16,258 nucleotides of DNA, taken from assembly GCA_902475825.1 (NCBI GenBank), contig CABSBA010000014.1, positions 1-16,258 on the forward strand. Direction: 5' to 3'. The translations under genes and the position numbers were made by a program. The stretch is from an uncultured Collinsella sp. (GTDB taxonomy: Bacteria > Actinomycetota > Coriobacteriia > Coriobacteriales > Coriobacteriaceae). Positions 7,551 to 14,505 of the stretch are shown here, piece after piece. The first letter of the stretch is position 1. Every line of letters starts with the position of its first letter. The notes under the pieces were generated by a model. The model saw only the letters and a list, made by a program, of their open reading frames with translations, had not been told where the DNA came from and searched no databases.

Positions 7551-8393
7551 CTAGCCCAGCAGCTTATCCAGCGCCACCGCAATACCATCTTCGTTGTTAT
7601 TGGCGGTCACCATCTGGGCTACAGCCTTAACCTCATCGACGGCGTTGCCCATGGCAACACCGGTGCCGGCCCACTCAATCATAGACTCGTCGTTCTGGCC
7701 GTCGCCAAACGATACGACCTCGCTGGCATCGATGCCGAGCTTGGGCAGGGCGCCCTCGAGCGCACGGGCCTTGTCGATACCGGGCGCCGTGTACTCAAAG
7801 TACCAGTCGGCCGTAAACATGCCCGAAAGCGTCTGGGTAAAGGGCGCATACATCTCCTCGTAATGCGCCTGCAGGTAGGTCGGATCGCCCGCGGTGAGTA
7901 GCTTGTCCACGGGATAAGCATCAGCGACCTCATGCAGGCTCTCCACCTCGCGAATCTTAAGATCGCACGCGTCGCGCTCATACTTGACGATATTCTTCTG
8001 CGAGCCGTCAGGCAGCGTGATCATGCAATGGTACGAATCCTCGACGTGCAGATCGCGACCGAGCGAAATCATAGGGATCACGTCAAAATTACGCAGGTGA
8101 TCAATCAGGCGATGCAGTTCGTCAGCCGGCATGGCCTGGTCAAAAAGGACCTCATCGGTCTGGGCATCGACGACGTGAGCGCCGTTAAAGGCCACCAGCA
8201 GACCGTCATGGTTTTGAAGGTCGAGCTCCTGCGCCAAGGCGTGCAGCCCCCATGCGGGACGGCCCGAAGCCAAAATGAGCTTAATGCCCGACTCCTGCGC
8301 CGCGAGCAGCTTCTCGCGCGTACGCGGGCTGATCACCTTCTGATCGTTGGTAAGCGTACCGTCGATATCCATTGCGATGGCTTTAATTGCCAT
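7551..8393 (-). CDS. Cof-type HAD-IIB family phosphatase
   Basis: 280-residue HAD-IIB (Cof/YidA-type) hydrolase; length is typical (about 270). Motif I AMDIDGTLT gives Asp9 and Asp11. ILASGRP is motif II, the type IIB alpha/beta cap sits about residues 85-190, Lys is present in GIDKARAL, and motif IV is SFGDGQNDESMIEWAG. MGNAVDEVKAVAQMVTANNNEDGIA is the standard C-terminal Cof signature. Members dephosphorylate sugar phosphates or pyridoxal phosphate with broad specificity; the substrate here cannot be read from the sequence. The ATG at 8393 has an excellent ribosome site (AAGGAGG, five-base spacer). The adjacent HAD gene downstream belongs to a different subfamily, so the pair is not a simple duplication. 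Confidence 0.88.
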   Translation of the reverse strand: MAIKAIAMDIDGTLTNDQKVISPRTREKLLAAQESGIKLILASGRPAWGLHALAQELDLQNHDGLLVAFNGAHVVDAQTDEVLFDQAMPADELHRLIDHLRNFDVIPMISLGRDLHVEDSYHCMITLPDGSQKNIVKYERDACDLKIREVESLHEVADAYPVDKLLTAGDPTYLQAHYEEMYAPFTQTLSGMFTADWYFEYTAPGIDKARALEGALPKLGIDASEVVSFGDGQNDESMIEWAGTGVAMGNAVDEVKAVAQMVTANNNEDGIAVALDKLLG

Positions 8394-8545
8394 ATGTGCC
8401 TCCTTGCATCGTTTTTATCGCGCACTATCTTATCCGAGCCGGGGCACGTTCGCACAGTGCGCGTATGACGGTTGCAAAACCACCCCATTTGAAACAAAGG
8501 CAAAAAAGTACTTGCAAAGACGCGTTCCGACATATAAGTTGATAA

Positions 8546-8565
8546 AAGACCGCCGTTGCGGTTTT
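8546..8565 (+). other. Small hairpin with A-run and T-run flanks
   Basis: ACCGC-CGTT-GCGGT stem-loop flanked by AAAG and TTTT gives an 8-bp stem including one G-U pair. In the minus sense it is followed by CTTTTATC and looks like a minimal terminator. It overlaps the candidate -35 of the downstream cassette, so its role is unclear. Confidence 0.3.
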
Positions 8566-8585
8566 AAGTAGATCGAGCATATAAA
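8556..8585 (+). promoter_or_regulatory. Candidate promoter of the ClpP/VirD4 cassette
   Basis: TTGCGG (8556-8561) and TATAAA (8580-8585) are 18 bp apart in the A/T-rich part of the gap. The -10 matches consensus at five of six bases; the -35 is weak. If used, it gives a leader of nearly 290 nt. TTGCAA just upstream with TATAAG is an alternative pair with shorter spacing. Confidence 0.35.
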
Positions 8586-8799
8586 GTTTGAGTTTTAGCG
8601 TGTAAGAGAAAGAAGATCGGCAAAGTACAACCCCAAACGCAATGACAACTTAATGAGGTAACTGCCACATGTGAGGCACCCAGGGCATTGCTGTCTCGAT
8701 TTTGAGCACGATGCCTTCCGCCTTGCATGGGCCGTTCCATCCCGCCCCTGCAGCAACCGCCTCACGGGCTCATTGAAAACCGCATAGCACCCCAACGTC

Positions 8800-8835
8800 A
8801 GCACATCACCCACGGCAAGCACATCACTCACGACA
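8800..8835 (+). repeat. Tandem C/A-rich 18-bp repeat in the cassette leader
   Basis: Two contiguous 18-bp units, agcacatcacccacggca and agcacatcactcacgaca, match at 16 of 18 positions. Two more degenerate CACATCAAC-like units continue to about 8870. The stretch is rich in C and A, poor in G and T, and predicted to be unstructured as RNA. It ends just before the ribosome site of the next gene. Confidence 0.7.
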
Positions 8836-8882
8836 ACCAACACATCAACAAACAGCACGAACATCAACCGATTGGAGAAGCT

Positions 8883-9773
8883 ATGACAAACCACCACGCT
8901 GAAGACGACGATAAGAAAAGCATTCTGGATGCCCGCATTGAGCGAGCATATGCAAACGAATATGACGCCGCCTTTGCCGCCGCGACCATCAAAAACTACG
9001 CGTCGCTACCGCTCGCGACGATCTTGGCCGACCACCCTCAACTGCTGAAGCGCTGCACAAAGATCATGGGCGACCCCGACATTCGCAAGCTGACAGACCC
9101 CTATGCCCCAAAACGCGACAACGATTCGTACGTTCTTACCGTAGGCTGCCTAGCCCATATGCTTACGGCGCTCGACACGAAACTCAAGCTCGAATGGGAA
9201 CCCGACGAGCGTCATGAACTCGAAAGCAAGCGGAACACCCTGCGCACCGCACTGTTCCTTCCGTTGGACGGCCTCAAGCGCTGCAACGTCGAGCTCAATA
9301 CACAGGCGCGGCAAAAGCCCGGGACCACGGGGCAGAAAACTCCAAGACCCCATGCGGCCATCGTCGACCGCAACCGATATAACCGCATGACCGCGCACTT
9401 TTCCGCCGAGGGAGCAGCCATAAGGACGCTGATCGATCTGCTGTGCCTCCTGAGCATCAACGAGCTATTTGAGGGCTATCTCGCCCTTGTTCCCGCGACG
9501 GCACCCAAGTCGGTAGCAAAGATCATCGAGACCTGCAGACGCCAGTTTGAGCGCCATCGCAATGGCAGCGAGATGAACGCCAGCATCGCGCAGTACTACG
9601 CGGCTCATTACAAAAATGACGGATGTGCCCCTGTCGAGCATCAGCTGCGGCTCGCCTACACCACGCCCGCCGCAACGCTCCATCGCTTTGGAGCCCTTGG
9701 CGTTTGCGAGCCGCACGAACAGGCAGCCTGCCCCACAACCGAGCTCGATCTCAGGCTCGGACGAACCCTGTAG
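8883..9773 (+). CDS. Unrecognised 296-residue protein, first gene of ClpP/VirD4 cassette
   Basis: I do not recognise this family. The protein is predicted to be soluble and mostly helical, with no signal peptide or membrane segment. The N-terminus is acidic and charged (HHAEDDDKKSILDARIERAY). A Lys/Arg-rich Gln/Pro linker lies near residues 147-165, a hydrophobic helix around 180-200 (LIDLLCLLSINELFEGYLAL), and the C-terminus is less ordered. The ATG at 8883 is chosen for GGAG with five-base spacing; the same frame is open back to 8727, which would add 52 His/Gln-rich residues encoded by the tandem repeat, but that ATG has no ribosome site. Only 63 bp separate it from the ClpP-like gene, so co-transcription is likely. 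An adaptor or substrate-recognition role for the protease/ATPase pair is speculation from position alone. Confidence 0.75.
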   Translation: MTNHHAEDDDKKSILDARIERAYANEYDAAFAAATIKNYASLPLATILADHPQLLKRCTKIMGDPDIRKLTDPYAPKRDNDSYVLTVGCLAHMLTALDTKLKLEWEPDERHELESKRNTLRTALFLPLDGLKRCNVELNTQARQKPGTTGQKTPRPHAAIVDRNRYNRMTAHFSAEGAAIRTLIDLLCLLSINELFEGYLALVPATAPKSVAKIIETCRRQFERHRNGSEMNASIAQYYAAHYKNDGCAPVEHQLRLAYTTPAATLHRFGALGVCEPHEQAACPTTELDLRLGRTL

Positions 9774-9836
9774 CCCGCCAGCCCCTCCGCGGGCAACAAT
9801 CCTATTCCACAACACAACCAACAGAAAGGAGTCCTC

Positions 9837-10454
9837 ATGGACACCAATCATTCCCCCATCATCAGCCCCCTCACCATGCGTGAATCCGCCCGAGGTATCA
9901 CGCTCACCAGCATTTACGATGAGATGCTCGCCCGTCGCGAGCTCTCCGTCATGGGAAACATCGAAACCCCGATGGCCCACGACCTATGCCAGCAGATCCG
10001 CCTGCTCGATGCCACCGACCCCAGCCGCCCCATCACCATATTTGTCGCCAGCGCCGGCGGAAGCGTGCGATCGGGTCTTGCGATCTATGACGCCATGCGC
10101 CTCGCATCGTGCCCCATCCGCACCGTCTGCCTGGAATTCGCCGCGTCCATGGGCGCCGTAATCTTTATGGGCGGCGACGATCGACGTATGGCGCCCCATG
10201 CAGAGCTCATGATTCACGACCCACTGATCCCCCAGGGGGCAGGCGGTTCGGCACTTGCGCTGCAGGAAACCAGCCGGCGTCTCATGCAGACCCGCAAGAC
10301 CCTCACGCAAATCCTCTCGGACCGCAGCGGCCTCACGCCCAAGCGCATCCAGTCCCTCACTGCAAAAGACACCTACCTTTCGGCCGAGCGCGCCGTCGAG
10401 CTCGGCTTTGCCCACGAAATCCTCTCGACCACCAAGGAGGTCGCCCATGTCTAA
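9837..10454 (+). CDS. ClpP-family serine protease (non-canonical locus)
   Basis: 205-residue ClpP-type serine peptidase. The full triad is visible: Ser104 in EFAASMGAVIFMGG, His127 in ELMIHDPL and Asp178 in LTAKDTYLSAERAVELGF. The oxyanion-loop glycines SAGGSVRSG (72-80) and the ClpP-like opening SIYDEMLARRELSVMG (25-40) are also present, and the length matches ordinary ClpP (about 195-207). ClpP forms a barrel-shaped peptidase that normally degrades proteins fed by ClpX or ClpA/C. Neither those ATPases nor trigger factor is nearby, so this is an additional, context-specific paralogue. The start has AAAGGAG with a five-base spacer. The next gene begins inside its last codons (8-bp overlap) using AAGGAGG, so protease and ATPase are probably made in step. 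A phage head-maturation protease is unlikely because no phage genes are present. Confidence 0.88.
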   Translation: MDTNHSPIISPLTMRESARGITLTSIYDEMLARRELSVMGNIETPMAHDLCQQIRLLDATDPSRPITIFVASAGGSVRSGLAIYDAMRLASCPIRTVCLEFAASMGAVIFMGGDDRRMAPHAELMIHDPLIPQGAGGSALALQETSRRLMQTRKTLTQILSDRSGLTPKRIQSLTAKDTYLSAERAVELGFAHEILSTTKEVAHV

Positions 10455-11751
10455 CCTCGCCAGCCGCCTCGCCGCATCTGAGTCCGCATCGTCCACCATC
10501 CTCGCCAAGGATCGAACGCTTTCCTGCGACACCCGCCAAACGGGACTCAACAACAATGCACTTGTGATCGGCCCCTCGGGAGCCGGCAAGACCCGAAACG
10601 TCCTCAAGCCCAACCTGCTGCAAATGAACGCAAGCTACATCGTGCTCGACACCAAAGGCACGCTCTGTCGCGAAGTGGGACCCGTGCTGGCAGCCCACGG
10701 TTACCGCGTGCAATGTCTCAACTTCGCCGACCTCAACACCGTCCCGGTCCTTGCGCCCGGCATCGAGCGCTGCGGCTACAACCCCCTGAGGCACATTCGC
10801 CGCAAGGCGGACGGCAGGCCCAACCAGCAGGACATCCTCTCGGTGGCAAAGGCCATCTGCCCCATCGAGGACAACAACCAGCCTTTTTGGGATCATGCGG
10901 CGGCAAACCTGCTGTCGTGTCTTATCGCCTACGTCACCGAACAGCTACCCGCCGACGAGCAGACGATCAGCTCGGTCATCAAGCTGATCGAGCACCTGCA
11001 GGACGGTGCCACGGGTCGATTGTTTGACGACCTGATCACGACCGACCCCCAAAGCTATGCCCTCTCGCTATGGCGGCGCTACGCCATTACGCAAAATGCC
11101 GAGCGCATGCACGCGAGCATCGTCGGCATCCTTGCCGAAAAGGTCATGTGTCTGGGATTCGACGGTGCGGCACGGCTCTATCGTCAGTGCCATCAGGTGG
11201 ACTTCGCTTCCATGGGACACACCCCCTGCGCCCTGTTTGTAACCGTGAGCGATATTGACCGCAATCTCGATCCCCTGACCGGCCTCTTTATTTCGCAGGC
11301 GTTTATGGGCCTCATTCGTGAGGCCGATAGGCAGCCCGACGGCAGCCTGCCCGTGCCCGTGCGCTTTATGCTCGATGACTTCGCAAATCTGCAGATCCCC
11401 CAGATCGACAACGTGCTCTCGATTATCCGAAGCCGCAACATCTGGGCAACGCTGCTGCTGCAGTCGACCAACCAGCTCGATGCGCTCTATGGCGAGGCAC
11501 GCGCACGCTCCATCATGGGCAACTGCGACACGCATCTGGTGCTGGCGTTCCAGGATCCCGAGAACGCCCGGGTGTTTTCCGACCGCGCCGACGCACTGCC
11601 CAGCACGCTCATGGCGACGCCGATCGATCGCTCGTGGCTCTTTGTACGCGGTCGCACTCCCGAACAGGTCGAGCGCTTTAGGCTCGAAGACCATCCGCTC
11701 TACGGGGAGCTGCCCGAGGCGCAGCGAGGCCATGCGGAGACCGAGATCTAG
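10447..11751 (+). CDS. VirD4/TraG-type coupling ATPase lacking a membrane anchor
   Basis: 434-residue P-loop ATPase of the type IV coupling protein family. Walker A is GPSGAGKT (42-49), followed by YIVLDTKGTLCREVG (the family's D-x-K-G element). FWDHAAANLLSCLIAYV (147-163) is typical of the helical domain, Walker B is RFMLDDFANL (306-315), and LLQSTNQL (337-344) and MGNCDTHLVLAFQDPENARVFSDR (357-380) are the usual C-terminal TraG motifs. Family members are hexameric motors that push DNA or protein into secretion channels and normally carry two N-terminal membrane helices. None is seen here; the protein begins about 40 residues before the P-loop. Walker B has Asp311 where Glu is usual. The ATG at 10447 follows AAGGAGG; the frame is open further upstream inside the protease gene without a better site. 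No relaxase, VirB4 or pore gene is present. Confidence 0.85.
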   Translation: MSNLASRLAASESASSTILAKDRTLSCDTRQTGLNNNALVIGPSGAGKTRNVLKPNLLQMNASYIVLDTKGTLCREVGPVLAAHGYRVQCLNFADLNTVPVLAPGIERCGYNPLRHIRRKADGRPNQQDILSVAKAICPIEDNNQPFWDHAAANLLSCLIAYVTEQLPADEQTISSVIKLIEHLQDGATGRLFDDLITTDPQSYALSLWRRYAITQNAERMHASIVGILAEKVMCLGFDGAARLYRQCHQVDFASMGHTPCALFVTVSDIDRNLDPLTGLFISQAFMGLIREADRQPDGSLPVPVRFMLDDFANLQIPQIDNVLSIIRSRNIWATLLLQSTNQLDALYGEARARSIMGNCDTHLVLAFQDPENARVFSDRADALPSTLMATPIDRSWLFVRGRTPEQVERFRLEDHPLYGELPEAQRGHAETEI

Positions 11752-11821
11752 GCGCAGGGTTCTCGCAGCGCGCGGCGCCCCGGCGATGTTCCACAAAGGC
11801 CGTGCGCCCCGGGACCACGGC

Positions 11822-11860
11822 AAAGCAAAGGGGCCCGCATCCGATAGGATACGGGCCCCT
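11822..11860 (-). terminator. Intrinsic terminator of pgi
   Basis: GGGGCCCG (11830-11837) pairs with CGGGCCCC (11852-11859). A further 4-bp inner helix follows a C/A mismatch, closed by a GATA-type tetraloop region. In the minus sense the stem is followed by TTTGCTTTG. It lies 33 bp past the pgi stop and may also stop the convergent cassette transcript, although no U-run follows on the plus strand. Confidence 0.7.
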
Positions 11861-11892
11861 GACTATAAGGCGCGATGCGTTAACAACAGCGA

Positions 11893-13587
11893 CTACTTGC
11901 GATGCGCGCGGTAGAACTCGATGAGCGCCTGGGTCGAAGCGTCCTGCTCGGCCTTGGCGGCGTCCTGGGAGATGGCCGGGGTGATCTGCTTGGCAAGCTG
12001 CTTGCCCAGCTCGACGCCCCACTGGTCGTAGGAGTCAATGCCCCAGACCGTGCCCTCGACAAACGTGATGTGCTCGTACAGGGCGATGAGCTCGCCGAGT
12101 GCGAACGGGGTCAGCGTGTCGCCGAAGATCGAGGTCGTCGGACGGTTGCCCTCAAAGCAGCGGGCCGGGACGATCTGCTCGGGCGTACCCTCGGCGCGCA
12201 CCTCATCGGCCGTCTTACCAAAGGCAAGCGCCTTGGTCTGGGCCAGGAAGTTGCCCAGGAACAGCTCGTGCACGTCCTGACCGCTGTCGGTCGCAGGGTT
12301 GGCGGTATTGGCGAAAGCGATAAAGTCGGCCGGGACCACCACGGTGCCCTGGTGCAGCAGCTGGTAGAAGGCGTGCTGACCGTTGGTGCCGGGCTCGCCC
12401 CAGAAGATCTCACCGGTATCGGAGGTCACAGCGCTGCCGTCCCAGCGGACATGCTTGCCGTTGGACTCCATGGTGAGCTGCTGCAGGTAGGCCGGGAAGC
12501 GGTGCAGATACTGGCAGTACGGAAGCACGGCGTGGCTCTTGGAGCCGAAGAAGTTGACGTACCAGACGTTGAACAGGCCCATCAGCGCGACGGCATTGTT
12601 CTCGAGCGGCGTATTGCAGAAGTACTCGTCGATGGCGTGGAAGCCCTCGAGGAACTGCTGGAAACGCTCGGGGCCGAGCACGACGATCAGCGACAGGCCC
12701 ACGGCGGAGTCGACGGAGTAGCGGCCGCCGACCCAGTTCCAGAAGCCGAAGGCGTTGGCCGGGTCGATGCCGAACTCGGCAACTTTCTCCAGGTTGGTGG
12801 AGACGGCGACGAAGTGCTTTGCCACGGCCTCGGCGTTCTGCTCATCGGAGCCATCGATGGCGCCCTGAGCCTTGAGCTGCTCGAGCATCCAGGTCTTGAC
12901 CTCGCGGGCGTTGGTGAGGGTCTCGAGCGTGGTGAAGGTCTTGGAGACGATGATCACGAGCGTGGTCTCGGGATCCAGACCCTTGAGCTTCTCGGCCTGG
13001 TCGTTGGGATCGATGTTGGAGATATAGCGGCAGTCGATACCGGCGTCGGCGTAGGGACGCAGGGCCTCGTAGGCCATGACCGGGCCCAGGTCGGAGCCAC
13101 CGATGCCGATGGACACCAGGTGCTCGATCTTCTTGCCGGTAACGCCCTTCCACTCACCGGAGCGCACGCGCTCGGCGAAGGCATACATGCGGTCGAGGAC
13201 CTCGTGCACGTCGGCGACGACATCCTGGCCGTCAACGATGAGCTGGCCCTTCTCGCTTGCCGGGCGGCGCAGCGCGGTGTGCAGGACGGCGCGGTCCTCG
13301 GTGGTGTTGATGTGCTCGCCGGAGAACATGGCGTCGCGGCGCTCCTCGAGCTTCACCTCGCGGGCAAGATCGCACAGCAGCTTGACGGTCTCATCGGTCA
13401 CAAGGTTCTTGGACAGATCGAAGTGCAGGTCACCAGCGTCAAAGCTCAGCTTGTTCACGCGCTCGGCATCGGCGGCGAACCAGGCCTTGAGGTCGATACC
13501 TTCGGCCTCGAGCTTCTCCTGATGAGCCTCGAGCGCCTTCCAAGCGGCAGTCGACGTAGCATCGATAGGTGCGGCAACAGTTGCCAT
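11893..13587 (-). CDS. pgi: Glucose-6-phosphate isomerase
   Basis: 564-residue phosphoglucose isomerase (E. coli enzyme 549), interconverting glucose 6-phosphate and fructose 6-phosphate in glycolysis and gluconeogenesis. Visible signatures include [18 protein letters not shown] (first SIS module), the phosphate-binding [13 protein letters not shown] signature [16 protein letters not shown], the catalytic Glu/His region [19 protein letters not shown], and the C-terminal signature [14 protein letters not shown] with the active-site Lys. The start is the ATG at 13587 preceded by GAGGAGG with a five-base spacer; an upstream in-frame ATG would add nine residues without a ribosome site. It appears monocistronic, with its own leader and terminator. 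Functionally it consumes the glucose 6-phosphate produced by FrlB, but the two loci are separate transcription units. Confidence 0.97.
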   Translation of the reverse strand: MATVAAPIDATSTAAWKALEAHQEKLEAEGIDLKAWFAADAERVNKLSFDAGDLHFDLSKNLVTDETVKLLCDLAREVKLEERRDAMFSGEHINTTEDRAVLHTALRRPASEKGQLIVDGQDVVADVHEVLDRMYAFAERVRSGEWKGVTGKKIEHLVSIGIGGSDLGPVMAYEALRPYADAGIDCRYISNIDPNDQAEKLKGLDPETTLVIIVSKTFTTLETLTNAREVKTWMLEQLKAQGAIDGSDEQNAEAVAKHFVAVSTNLEKVAEFGIDPANAFGFWNWVGGRYSVDSAVGLSLIVVLGPERFQQFLEGFHAIDEYFCNTPLENNAVALMGLFNVWYVNFFGSKSHAVLPYCQYLHRFPAYLQQLTMESNGKHVRWDGSAVTSDTGEIFWGEPGTNGQHAFYQLLHQGTVVVPADFIAFANTANPATDSGQDVHELFLGNFLAQTKALAFGKTADEVRAEGTPEQIVPARCFEGNRPTTSIFGDTLTPFALGELIALYEHITFVEGTVWGIDSYDQWGVELGKQLAKQITPAISQDAAKAEQDASTQALIEFYRAHRK

Positions 13588-13605
13588 AAAGTCCTCCTCA
13601 GCATA

Positions 13606-13629
13606 CGGGCGCACGCCTCCATGCGCCCG
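13606..13629 (-). promoter_or_regulatory. Hairpin in the pgi leader with GGAGG in its loop
   Basis: Perfect 8-bp stem CGGGCGCA/TGCGCCCG with an 8-nt loop that reads TGGAGGCG in the mRNA sense, located 19 bases upstream of the pgi start codon. The loop carries a second Shine-Dalgarno-like GGAGG just before the real site. It could present or compete for ribosomes or for an RNA-binding protein that recognises GGA loops; this is unproven. Confidence 0.4.
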
Positions 13630-13646
13630 GACATTCAGATGCCACT

Positions 13647-13652
13647 ATTCTA
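13647..13652 (-). promoter_or_regulatory. Candidate -10 box of the pgi promoter
   Basis: TAGAAT on the minus strand matches TATAAT at five of six bases and lies 60 bp upstream of the pgi ATG. No good -35 is seen at 16-18 bp spacing (CTGATT is the best), so recognition may be activator-dependent or the assignment wrong. Confidence 0.35.
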
Positions 13653-13711
13653 GCGCAGGTCAAGACTACAATCAGCGAGCGTTGCCAATCGGCCCCCCAA
13701 ACGGCAACCGA

Positions 13712-13741
13712 CCAAAAAGGGACAGGTTTATTTTGGCAGGT
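13712..13741 (+). repeat. REP-like 30-bp element, copy A
   Basis: A 30-bp unit with the core AAAAAGGGACAGG followed by TTTATTTTGGCAGGT. Copies B (24/30 identical) and C (27/30 identical) are in the same window. It lies between pgi and the alcohol-dehydrogenase-like gene. Confidence 0.7.
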
Positions 13742-13751
13742 CAAACGCTTT

Positions 13752-13781
13752 ACCAACCAAAAATAACCCGTCCCTTTATGG
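13752..13781 (-). repeat. REP-like 30-bp element, copy B, inverted to copy A
   Basis: The reverse complement of this stretch aligns with copy A over 30 bp with six differences. A and B are inverted and 10 bp apart, so the pair could fold into a large imperfect hairpin, as paired REP elements do. It ends six bases from the stop codon of the neighbouring gene. Confidence 0.65.
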
Positions 13782-13787
13782 CAAATA

Positions 13788-14312
13788 TCAGGCCGCGGCG
13801 CAGACGCTACCGAGCAACTCGCGCAGAGGAGACCCGATGCCCTCCAGCAGTTCGGGCGCGATAATGGCAAAAACCGGAACCTCGCCGGTGCCCACGACAG
13901 CAGGTACCTTGCCCTCCGAGACAATACATCCATAAGGGACAAAACCGTCTTCGCCGGCATCGAGCACCGCCATGCGACGCGCGAGTTCGCGCGCAAAGCC
14001 GGCGGTATCGGCATCGCCGATCGCCAGGACAAAGTCCACGCCTTCGTCGGTCGCCTGGGCCACGGCTTCGTCGATCAGCTCGTCTCCCCCGTCGCCCTCA
14101 ACCGAGCCGCAGCGGAAAAGTACACGCTCGAGTAGGGCTCGATCAAGCGAGCCAAGTGCCGCCGAGACAAGCTCATCGCGCGTATGCTTGTCACCGCCCA
14201 GCACGACCAGCGCCTTGGTGCCACCGTAGTGAGCGACCAGTCGTCCACACCAGCGAGCCACGTCTCCATCCGCAACAAGGCGCGTCGGCATACCAAACCC
14301 ATAGTTGACCAT
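13788..14312 (-). CDS. Short iron-containing alcohol dehydrogenase-like protein, nucleotide domain only
   Basis: About 174 residues resembling the N-terminal Rossmann-like half of iron-containing (group III) alcohol dehydrogenases. MVNYGFGMPTRLVADGD matches the usual opening of the family, KALVVLGGDKH the first strand-loop, and EGVDFVLAIGDADTAGFARELA the stretch that normally reads VDFxLAVGGGSxIDxAK. The GGGS cofactor loop is replaced by GDAD and the C-terminal metal-binding helical half (usually a further 200 residues with the Asp/His ligands) is absent. It is therefore probably not an active dehydrogenase; it may be a decayed remnant or a repurposed domain. I prefer the ATG at 14312, where family similarity begins; an upstream ATG at 14363 would add 17 residues. 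Neither has a strong ribosome site. REP-like repeats flank it on both sides. Confidence 0.6.
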   Translation of the reverse strand: MVNYGFGMPTRLVADGDVARWCGRLVAHYGGTKALVVLGGDKHTRDELVSAALGSLDRALLERVLFRCGSVEGDGGDELIDEAVAQATDEGVDFVLAIGDADTAGFARELARRMAVLDAGEDGFVPYGCIVSEGKVPAVVGTGEVPVFAIIAPELLEGIGSPLRELLGSVCAAA

Positions 14313-14439
14313 CGTATCCACAACCCTTCCGTGCATGTAGGTGGCACCAATCGTTAGGCTCATGCTACGAAGCGAGGTTTTCCGAGCTGTTTCGCACTCT
14401 TTAGAGCTGCGTTAAAACCCGATGCAGCCGCACGGCCAT

Positions 14440-14469
14440 ACCTACCAAAACAAACCAGTCCCTTTTTGG
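14440..14469 (-). repeat. REP-like 30-bp element, copy C
   Basis: The reverse complement matches copy A at 27 of 30 bases. It lies on the far side of the alcohol-dehydrogenase-like gene and ends seven bases before the -35 hexamer of the SOS polymerase promoter. Confidence 0.7.
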
Positions 14470-14475
14470 CAGGTT

Positions 14476-14504
14476 TTGACGATGTCCGGACGAGCGGGTA
14501 TTAT
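14476..14504 (+). promoter_or_regulatory. Promoter of the Y-family polymerase gene
   Basis: TTGACG (14476-14481) and TATTAT (14499-14504) are separated by exactly 17 bp; each differs from consensus at one base. It is the best sigma-70-type promoter in the window, giving a short leader that carries two LexA-type boxes. Confidence 0.8.
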
Positions 14505-14505
14505 C

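Larger units (their letters stand above)
8394..8882. other. 489-bp divergent intergenic region upstream of the ClpP/VirD4 cassette
   Basis: It separates the minus-strand Cof gene from the plus-strand three-gene cassette. The left half is relatively A/T-rich and holds candidate plus-strand promoter hexamers and a small hairpin. The right half is C/A-rich with tandem repeats. A plus-strand frame is open from an ATG at 8727 into the next gene, and a 100-codon minus-strand frame spans 8595-8897, but neither has a ribosome site. I see no convincing gene here. Confidence 0.6.

Noticed and set aside
8800..8870. CRISPR array or plasmid-type iterons in the C/A-rich repeats.
   Set aside because: Units are contiguous without spacers, only two are well conserved, and no cas or replication-initiator gene is present.
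8595..8897. A 100-codon minus-strand frame with a hydrophobic N-terminus in the large intergenic region.
   Set aside because: It begins inside the opposite-strand gene, lacks a ribosome site, and its hydrophobic start is simply the complement of the C/A-rich tandem repeat.
9773..9794. Hairpin gcccgc/gcgggc just after the stop of the first cassette gene, considered as a terminator.
   Set aside because: Only six pairs with a 10-nt loop and no U-run; the genes on both sides appear to be one operon.
9837..10454. The organism's main housekeeping clpP.
   Set aside because: No clpX, trigger-factor gene or second tandem clpP is adjacent, and the protein is more divergent around the triad than housekeeping ClpP usually is.
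8883..11751. An integrative conjugative element or prophage.
   Set aside because: Apart from the VirD4-like ATPase there is no relaxase, VirB4, integrase, excisionase, capsid gene or tRNA attachment site, and normal chromosomal genes flank it directly.
11902..13653. A 583-codon open frame on the plus strand opposite pgi.
   Set aside because: It is the mirror of a perfectly recognisable pgi gene in high-GC DNA; its translation is repetitive Gly/Leu/Val/Asp with no family features and no ribosome site.
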